64,000 bases of DNA from Capitulum mitella (taxonomy: Eukaryota > Arthropoda > Thecostraca > Pollicipedomorpha > Pollicipedidae), in the NCBI GenBank assembly GCA_030062745.1, contig CP099849.1:12746144-12810143 (forward strand), read 5' to 3'. A program made the translations under genes and the position numbers. Shown piece by piece: positions 56,482 through 64,000 of the stretch; position 1 is the stretch's first letter, and every line of letters starts with the position of its first letter. Below the pieces are notes generated by a model that worked only from the letters and a program-made list of their open reading frames with translations, was not told the origin of the DNA and ran no database searches.

Positions 56482-59400
56482 CATAGGTGGGCACTGGTCC
56501 GTTACTCCGTTACTCCGTTACTAACGAAGTTACTTTTTTGAGTAACGGAGTAACGGACCCGTTGCTTTTATTTTACTGTAACGGACTGAGTAACGGAAGT
56601 TACTTTTGTGGTCCGTTACTCCGTTACTTTTTGGTCCGTTACTCCGTTACTCCGTTACTTTTTAAACTCCTTACAGACACCGCCCGGCTTTATTTGAATC
56701 GGCACACACCAATGGCTACTTGAATAGCCAACACCCAATAGCGTGCGGCGATACAAGCGCGGGGCGCGCACTCAGCTGACAATCGCTGAGTAGACTTGTT
56801 GACAATATTCGTCAGCTGATAAACGTTGACGGCAAGCTGGCGGCAATGGTTCAGTATAAAGGCCAGCTGACTTTGGTCTCTTTTGGGACAAAAGTATTGA
56901 ATTATGCGTAAGTGTGATATGACTTAAAATTATAAATTAGCCAGTCGTCATTTTTCAGGCTAAAAGATATCAAAGTTATTGTCATTTATACTGGAACAGC
57001 CAGCTGACGGCAGTTTTCAATGTTGTCTCAAGTTAGTCACGGATTACTTACCACCGCCACACGGTTCCCCGCCAAGATCACTCAAGGCTGTTGAGCACAT
57101 GATTACTGCCGCCATGGCCTTGGATCTGTGATGTCCATGGGGCGATGGAGTGGTGATTGATTCTTGACTGGCCTGAAATTTTAACTACCTGACACTAAAA
57201 TGTCCCATCAAGGCGTCTTTACGCCACCACTGGAGGTCGAAAACCTTGACTCCGAGTCCGACGGTGCCTCAGCTTCGGAGGCAGAGGACGAGCCCGGTCT
57301 GGGTCACCCATGGCCACATCTAGAAACGTACTTTGAGTTTAAGGAGGAGGGGAAAAACGTCATTTTTACGTATGTCCTGTGCCGACCGAAAGAGGTTATA
57401 ATCAAGGGTCACAAGAGTAGCCTTTCAAACCTGAAGGCATATATCAAGAGGAAGCATTATTTACGGTATTTCCAGGCGAGAACAGAATGTGCACAATAAG
57501 TTGTCAGAAGTGAAACATAATTATGAAGCTTGTCGACTATTGCTTGGACTATTTGCCTTAACCATATTCTCTGCAGGCAGTGAGATTCACATTACCCTGG
57601 GGGGGGGGGGCAGATCTGCGGTAATCTACCTTTCGGCCGACGCTTACGCGTAATTTTTGGAGACGCGGAAGTGGCAACACAAGTTGTGTAAACAATTTAG
57701 CCCATTCAGGTATTTTTCTAAACACTGGCCCCTACTGGATGTGTAAACTGACTTGGTTAGGTAACTCTTGAATTTTGATTCAGTTGACACATGTTTGCCT
57801 TCAGCCGATACGAGCTAACCAAACCAAAAAACAGGCAAATGGAACCTAACAAAAAATTAGTTTTACATGCCCATCTAGGGCAGTTCCTGCAACCATACAG
57901 TAGGTTTTAGGTTAGGTTAGGTTAAATCATTTTTAACTTGGAGGACAGGCTACATTGTCCATGCGATTCGAGTTACCCCTCATGCGTTCCCGAAAAAAAT
58001 ATCAACTGGCCGAAACACCTTTCGGCTGACACATTATTTTTTGTAGACGCAGAAGTGAGGACCCAAACTCAAACATGATATGAGCCCTTGCCACTTTTGC
58101 ACCTTCGAAAAACATGCATTGGCCGAAAGGGGAAGATTACCAATTCTGTCCCCTCCCCTCCCCGCCCTTCCAGAGATCTCGAGATGCATTCGTCCAGTGT
58201 TGATGGGATGAATACCATTTAATATGTTTCAACGAGATCTCCAATTCCGGGCCCCAAAAAATCAAAAATTGCGAAAATAGAGCGTGGGGCAAACAAACTC
58301 CAAAATTTGGGGATTTTTGAAAGGTCACTGCGACCGTGTTTACCAACCAATTTTCATGGGAATAACACGGTTCAGCTTGGAATGTCCAATTCTTTTATAT
58401 ACCGAAAGCTGAAATTTAAAATAGAAGAAAACCATAGGCAGTTCCAGGGAGGGCAAGAAGGGCGATTTTTGAAATAAGAAATTTCCTTTGTTTTTGTTTG
58501 TTTTGGGTGATATAAACATCAGATGTTCAACTAGCAAGCCAGTTTAAGTTTATATGTAGCGCAGAGGTGGATCCAGGTAAACAAAATTGGGAGGGCACCA
58601 TAAGCACAATAGTGTGCTCCCCCATTTTTTCAGAACCTGGGTGTGCGTTCGCCTGAAAATGTGTGTGCATACGCATTGTTTAGGATGTGTGTGACTATAT
58701 AAATGAGTCAGTGATCTTTATTTCTACTCAGAATGTCACGATAGTGAACCGCACAACTTTGCAGCTTCACGCACAGCACATTACCGCCGAAAACGGGGGC
58801 TTGGAACCGCCTCTTCGGGACCGATTTTTTTTTAATGTTGACAAAACACATGTGTATCAATTCCATGAAATGCCAGAAAATCTTGTGGTGCTGCGGCAAA
58901 CAGTGTGGGAGCGACAAGCAAAAAGACACGGGTAGCGGAATCTGCCCCCCCCCCACAGGGAATAGGGTTAAATGAAGTGTTTTTAACCCGTCTCCGGCCG
59001 GGCTCAGAATGCCCTCTGCCCGGCCGAAGGGGGAGCGCGGATTTCCGCACCTCCCAGGATCTCGGCTCCCATATATCGCACGGAAAAAAGGAAAACACCG
59101 GCGGGAAGGTTTTGTCAAACCGAGACGAAAAAATTCAAGAGTTTTGACCTCAGGCCAATTTTGAGGCCACCAGACGCCATGAAAGGTCAAAACATGTCCT
59201 TGGAATTAGGTAAATAGACACAATACCTTGTCCCTGAAAAGCTGAACTTCAGCAACATATACTGAACCGTAAGACAATAGCGAGTTCATTGATATCAATT
59301 TTGGCCTTTCACAGGGGTCAGGTCAGGTCACGTCGTCGTTCCAAAATGTTCCACTTGTGAACGGCTAACATCCTCCGTTGCATCTTACTTATGACCATGT

Positions 59401-60163
59401 TTTTATAGCTAATTTGTCTTTTCAAGGGTGCTGAAAAGGTTCTAAAGCACCTTTTTTGTCTTTTATTTCACAATAATAAAATCCATATCAGTCATGTTTT
59501 TTTGAGTCCTTTGTCGTTTGGTATTAAAAAAACGTCAGGGGTATCAGGAATCTTACCTCCACGCACGCGCTCGTACACAAACTAATACACACACATAATT
59601 TCAAAACAAAACAAGAAGTTCGCGAGACCGAAACGAGCTCTGAACGGAGACCATTATGTTAAGGGCGGATACTTCGAGAGGCATTGTTGATCAAACCCAG
59701 TCGATAGATGTCCGCTGTTTGTTGCATTTTGCATGCGTCCGCTCCAGCGCCGGTTGTTCCCGCTCCGTCGGCGCCGCGGGCAATGAACAGGAATTCGTTG
59801 GTTTGAACATTGTGGCTAACACAGTGGTAGAATACCCGCCGCGGCTGTTGTCCCGGCGCCGCCGACTCTACAACGGCTGGTGAGGGCAGTGGGCAGCTAG
59901 CGGAGTGCTTTGGGTAAGCGCTTTTTGTTTCTTCCCTTTGTATATGGAATGCGTTTTACAACCACAAAGCAGCATAAAAGACTTAAAACCCGCGTTCGCT
60001 TGGTTTTCACTGCATTTAAAAAAGTAACGGAATAACGGAGTAACGGTAACTTCCGTTACTTTTTAAGGCAGAGTAACGGAGTAACGAGTAACGGACTGGC
60101 TTTTTTGAGTAACGGAGTAACGAGTAACGAAGTTACATTTTTTAGTAACGATGCCCACCTATG
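56482..60163 (+). mobile_element. hAT-type DNA transposon remnant, 3.7 kb
   Basis: Terminal inverted repeats CATAGGTGGGCA / TGCCCACCTATG with an 8-bp duplication CCAGTTTG. Both ends carry arrays of GTAACGGAGTAACG-like units (56497-56665 left, 60025-60150 right), pointing in opposite directions. Inside is a BED-finger fragment (57200-57499); no intact transposase core was found. A TTAGG run (57906-57925) and a family A terminus (near 58944-58973) are also inside. The clean ends and duplication indicate fairly recent insertion; the coding part is old or defective. Confidence 0.85.
57200..57499 (+). pseudogene. hAT BED zinc-finger fragment
   Basis: The frame from ATG at 57200 gives an acidic N-terminus, then ETYFEFKEEGKNVIFTYVLC, HKSSLSNLKAYIKRKH. 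The layout (aromatic-rich strand, C-x2-C, then LK.H...KH) is the BED finger at the start of hAT transposases. Here the first Cys is Tyr (TAT) and the first His is Tyr (TAT), each one base from the expected codon, so two of four zinc ligands are lost. The frame stops at 57499, well short of a transposase. Confidence 0.6.
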
Positions 60164-60171
60164 CCAGTTTG
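60164..60171. repeat. Target-site duplication CCAGTTTG (right)
   Basis: Exact match to 56474-56481. Confidence 0.9.
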
Positions 60172-60196
60172 ACCTAACGTGGTGAAATAATTTCAG

Positions 60197-60376
60197 AGGG
60201 AGCATGGCGTCAGTGCGCTCAAGCGGAGCGAGGATCTCAGCGAGATCGACAGTATCATGGACGCCACCCTCGGGATTAGGCGACATGAAATCGTACAGAA
60301 CAGGTTGACGGCGAAAAAAATCGAACAAGCTCTTCACGGCGGAACGGATAGGCTTTTTCATCTATGCCATCTCTGA
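60197..60376 (+). CDS. Candidate exon of an unrecognised protein
   Basis: An AG acceptor after a T-rich stretch (aataatttcag, ending 60196) is followed by 59 open codons: REHGVSALKRSEDLSEIDSI, MDATLGIRRHEIVQNRLTAK, KIEQALHGGTDRLFHLCHL, then TGA. The balanced, charged, helical composition looks like real protein, unlike most frames here. A weaker GTTGAC donor at 60304 could end it earlier. I do not recognise the family. The hAT insertion lies just upstream, apparently in the intron. Confidence 0.35.
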   Translation, partial: REHGVSALKRSEDLSEIDSIMDATLGIRRHEIVQNRLTAKKIEQALHGGTDRLFHLCHL

Positions 60377-60429
60377 TTGTAGGCATGTCTTTGTGGGTTT
60401 TTCCCCTCTTTTTTGGGGGCCCCCCTAAA

Positions 60430-60870
60430 AACTTTGTCTGTCTGTCTGTCCGTCTGTCTCTGTCTTTGCCTGTCTGCACGTCTGTGTCTGTCTCTTTTTG
60501 TCTGTCTGTTCGTCTATGCCGGTCTCTGTATGTCTGTATGCCTGTCTGTTTGCCCGTGTGCTTATGTGTTTGTCTGTTGGTATGTCGGTATGTTTGTCTC
60601 TGTATGTCTATCTCTGTCCGACCCTGTCTGTTCGTGTCCCTGTCTGTTTGTCTGTGTCCTTGTCCGTCTGGCCCTGATCGTGTCTGTCTGACCCTGTTCG
60701 TATCTGTGTGCCCCTGCTCATGTCTGTCTGACCGTGTTTCGTGTCGCTGTCTCGTCTCGTCTCTTTCCCTCTTTCTCGTCTCCCTCCCTCTCTCCCTCTG
60801 TCCCTTCCTCCCTCTCTCCTCCTCCCCCTCCCCCTCTCTGTCTCTCTCTCCCCTCCCTTTCTGTGTTCCG
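60430..60870. repeat. Long pyrimidine-rich TCTG/TCTC tract
   Basis: About 440 bp of degenerate (TGTCTG)n grading into (CTCCCTCT)n, nearly free of long purine runs on the plus strand. Frames of 184 (plus) and 238 (minus) codons across it are simple-sequence artefacts. Confidence 0.9.
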
Positions 60871-60896
60871 CCGTTCATAAATAAGCTCCTTTTTCG

Positions 60897-61997
60897 GTTA
60901 GCTTGGGATGACCTTTGACGCGACGAGGTCACACTGAACATTTTTGGTTTTAACCATATTTGCCAGCCGTAATTTCCGCGAAAATGTAGCACAATATGTC
61001 CCGAAATTATCTACAATAAGCATGACAGAAAACATTTCTGGGGAAATTGAAACTTTTGCTGTTATCTTGAATTTTAGTGTTGCTAAGTGGCGCTTGAGAA
61101 TATGCCCTGAAGCTATTTCAAGAATGTTGATTGATTTCGTGCCTTGTGTTTGTCTGGTGGTCTTACGATTTGGTGTGCCTAATGTCCTGCGTGCCCGCTA
61201 AATTAGCCTAGTTTTAAGCTGTTTGACCAGAAAAGTAAAAGATCATGACACCCCCCACCAATCGACTCCTATCATCCAAATCTGACATACCCGTTCTCCA
61301 CATTTGCACGAAAGCTAGTCCATCGGGCATTCTTAGGTCCTAAAGGCAACTGATATAATCTAAGTCGTGCATCGGGACCTTTGGAAGATCAACCGAGGCT
61401 AATGACATCAGTTGATCTTGGATTGTCCATGTTGACCTCAGATCAGTTATAGATTTTTTGGACGCTGATTTCGAATTTCACATCCATTTTGCACCATCGA
61501 GTCGTTTTGTTCATTCTATGCCCTGGATAAAAGTGAATTTTCTGTTGTTTTTTTTTTGTCGGGGGGGAACCAGATGGACTCATTTCCGTGGAAATGTGAA
61601 GAACGGGTATGTCGGATCTGAATTGCAGGAGTCGAATGGTGACGGGGTGTCATAACCTTTGTCCTTTTGTGTCAAGCAATTTAAAACTAAGGTGATGTGT
61701 AGCAGCCACGCAGGACATTGGCTCACTAAACTGTAGAACAGTCCGAAAAACGAAAGGCACGAAACCAATCAGTATTCATGAAATAGCCTCAGCGCATATT
61801 TCTCAAGTGCCACTTGACAGCACTAAATTCAAGATAACTGAAAAAGTTTCAGTTTGCCCAATAAATGTTTTTTGCCACGCTTATTGTAGACATTTGGGGA
61901 CATATTGTGCTACATTTTCGCGAAGATCACAATGAGTAAACATGGTGAAATCAAAAACGTTCAAGGTGACCCATTCAGGTCAAAAGTCATCCAGAAA
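60897..61997. repeat. Large inverted repeat with ~430-bp arms
   Basis: 60897-61330 pairs with the reverse complement of 61568-61997, with about 240 bp between. Matching blocks in order include CGAAAATGTAGCACAATATG, TTATCTTGAATTTTAG, AATGTCCTGCGTG, GACATACCCGTTCT. By eye about three quarters of positions match, with small gaps. No coding sequence is recognised in the arms or loop. Confidence 0.8.
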
Positions 61998-62860
61998 CCA
62001 CCAAACACATAAAGCTATTTTTGAAAACTGGACATTTGTCTTTCAAATGGCGCTAATAGTGCTTTCCTGTGATGACCTGTCACCCAATGGTGGGCATTTC
62101 AGTCATGCAGTATCTGTAAAAGTCGGTGACCCTTCATGACCTGTAGATTTGACCTTAGAGGTCACCCAGGGCTAAACATTTATGGCTGGCCATTTCTTTG
62201 ATAGGTACTATGAACGTACCAAATTTCGTCAAAATCGAAATGGGCCAGGTCAATGCATGTGCGATTTGACATGGAATGGCCCAGTTGCAAGTGTTGTTCG
62301 TGCGCAATGGTGCATTGTGGAGGTGGTCGCAGTAGCGCTGTGCAGTGCTTGTTGAGGAGTAAATTTTGCGTGCTTCGTATTTTTGCGTTTAGTTCGACAC
62401 AGCTAGGGGACGAGTGCCGCGTGGAGAATGCGGTGGACCAGCAGTAGACTTGACAAAGATTTCCATTGGTTTCACGGTCGACAGTTGTATGACAAGAAAC
62501 GGGTTATGGGGAGACAGTGACAGAGTATGGACTGGGATACAAAGCCGTTGAGCAAGCTGGATAAGCGTAGCATGCTGTCATGACAACATCTGGATAGGCG
62601 CAAAAGAAGTGGAAGACAATTATTGACCTTCTCATGGATTCAGGAATGATAAATGCTGGCAACAGTATGTAAACAGAAAAACGATGAAGTTTTGGTGGAC
62701 ATCTACATGATAGCAGGAAGACTAGCAGGGCATTGCGAAGTGATAACGTTTGGGTAGAAATTCCTCGTTGTGGAACATTTAAATGACGTATCGATTATCC
62801 AGCAGTAATCTTTCGAAAGGAAATAAATGATCGCCCTATTTTTGGATAAAGGGATGGTCG
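61998..62860. other. Unassigned
   Basis: No gene, RNA or repeat recognised. Several AGGTCA half-sites occur near 61975 and 62120-62165, but without a clear array. Confidence 0.4.
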
Positions 62861-63100
62861 TAAAAGGCCATCCTCTAAAACGTCATGGTGGAAGACTTTT
62901 TTCTCTCAGTGATGGCAATTTCTATCCTTCCCTTCAATGGAATGTTAGTAAAGAGGCTCTCGAAATCCAAGCTGGCCATGAAAGAATTTGATGGGATATC
63001 GAGGGAGTTGATTTCAGTCGCAAAATGGTCGGAGTTCGTGACTGCATACTCGTTTATCATGACAGGGGGCGAGAGCAGGCACAACATATTTAGACAGGAA
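62861..63100 (-). pseudogene. Penelope-like reverse-transcriptase fragment
   Basis: The minus-strand frame reads NEYAVTNSDHFATEINSLDI and then SNSFMASLDFESLFTNIPLK. The S.D.ESLFTN(I/V)PL pattern is the motif A region of Penelope-like reverse transcriptases. Homology ends on both sides, so this is a fragment. Confidence 0.6.
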
Positions 63101-64000
63101 GAAGGAAGGATTGCAGAAGCGGAGAAACGAAAGCTAAACGTGGGTGGCTACCAATATTTCCGCGAATGCCCGACTCGTCTTTTTTTGTTCGCACTGGCGC
63201 TATCATGTGCTGTTTTCTGATTCACTGCATTCTGAAGAACTTAGCCCGTGGGGCCCCCAACGATCTGCTCGTTTCTCCCACGTCACAAATTTCTCCGCGT
63301 AGTCTATTCAGCAGCGCGTATTAAACGGCCAGACATAAACAGTTCAGTAACCACGTGCAAAATAACCTTCAGTGCCAGCACCTACGACTGCATCATTCCA
63401 TGACAAATCATGACAATTACAAATCACCAGGCGACATGATCGAGGAGCAAGGGCGGCAGTCCACGTTGCCGCAGAGTCCACGTAACTGAAGGAAAAGGTT
63501 TCGAGACGCCCGATCGTTAAGATCAATCGAGTAGGGAAGACAGAGAAGGGGAGCGTGCTCGTTTTAATCAAGCACGCAGGAAAAGGGAGGCCCAGAGAAT
63601 AGCCCTGGCACCGTGGCGCAAGTCGTTGCAATCAACTCGCGACAGGAGAGACAGGGCAGAACGGACAGGAGCGTCTCTTACCTGACAGGGTCCAGGCCTG
63701 GCCTGACCCGCCTTTCCTGAGCCGCCCCTGACCTCGCCGCGGTCGCAAACCACCAGCCAATCAAATAGCACCACGCACGCCGCAGCACACATACGCGAAA
63801 AGCCAGCATCCAGAATTTTCCACCTCGGCCTGAGACCATAAAGATTTGCCCCGGGACGGCCTCGACCCTACGATTTCTAAGTCACTGTAATGCTGCGCAG
63901 GGCGTTAGCCCACCAGGCCACCTTACCGATCAGACACGATTAAGAAACACCGCAGATGCAGCCAGATTTCAGCACGGCCGCAACAGCATAATATGCGTAC
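63101..64000. other. Right edge, unassigned with a SINE-like segment
   Basis: On the minus strand 63835-63925 reads GGTGGCCTGGTGGGCTAACGC and, about 45 nt later, GTAGGGTCGAGGCC, resembling tRNA A and B boxes and hence a possible tRNA-derived SINE head. Nothing else recognised. Confidence 0.3.

Noticed and set aside
60276..60992. 238-codon minus-strand frame rich in Arg/Asp/Thr and its 184-codon plus-strand partner rich in Cys/Leu/Val
   Set aside because: Both are direct translations of the TCTG/TCTC simple repeat and have no non-repetitive core.

Overview
This is a eukaryotic, intron-rich window. It is almost certainly from an arthropod, with a crustacean-like invertebrate as the best guess; I cannot name the species. 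The evidence is a single-domain M2 peptidase (angiotensin-converting enzyme, ACE) resembling insect Ance/ACER proteins, a short run of the arthropod telomere unit TTAGG, and a dense load of DNA transposons and Penelope-like elements. No prokaryotic features were found. Most long open frames are chance or repeat-derived; the real coding sequence is short exons with GT/AG borders.

The left half (about 0.6-33.8 kb) is one plus-strand ACE gene. Nine confident exons and one probable terminal exon keep a continuous reading frame through every junction, and together encode roughly 494 residues. They carry both zinc-ligand motifs (HEMGH at about 22.39 kb and the Glu of GFHEAVGD at about 30.13 kb) and the substrate- and chloride-binding segments. 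The first ~110-130 residues and the promoter lie left of the window. The introns hold most of the repeats.

Two families of ~1.2 kb non-autonomous elements, flanked by TTAA as in piggyBac-type elements, dominate 0-5 kb, 9.7-12.2 kb, 23-24 kb and 44.3-45.6 kb, and one copy is inserted inside another. A third family of long, degenerate 'GAGAC' elements occupies 5.5-6.6, 20.2-20.5, 36.5-38.6 and 52.1-54.5 kb. The 40-44 kb block is a three-layer nest: a dead Penelope-like retroelement is split by a hAT-type element with a perfect 8-bp target duplication, and that element contains a broken Tc1/mariner transposase and a repeat also found at 15-16.3 kb. A second hAT element with a perfect 8-bp duplication fills 56.5-60.2 kb. 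A large inverted repeat lies at 60.9-62.0 kb.

The second convincing gene is a two-exon minus-strand gene at 47.7-48.9 kb. It has a TATA box, a start-site match, a strong Kozak context, a signal peptide and a Gly/Ala/Val/Asn/Met-rich mature chain of very restricted composition. Weaker coding candidates are a 59-codon exon-like frame at 60.2 kb and a possible promoter plus signal-like segment at 35.5-35.8 kb.

I see no multi-gene system of prokaryotic defence or biosynthesis type. The most unusual signals are nuclear-receptor half-site arrays carried by the TTAA elements, a 30-bp tandem repeat that contains an ACE splice acceptor, and the odd secreted protein.
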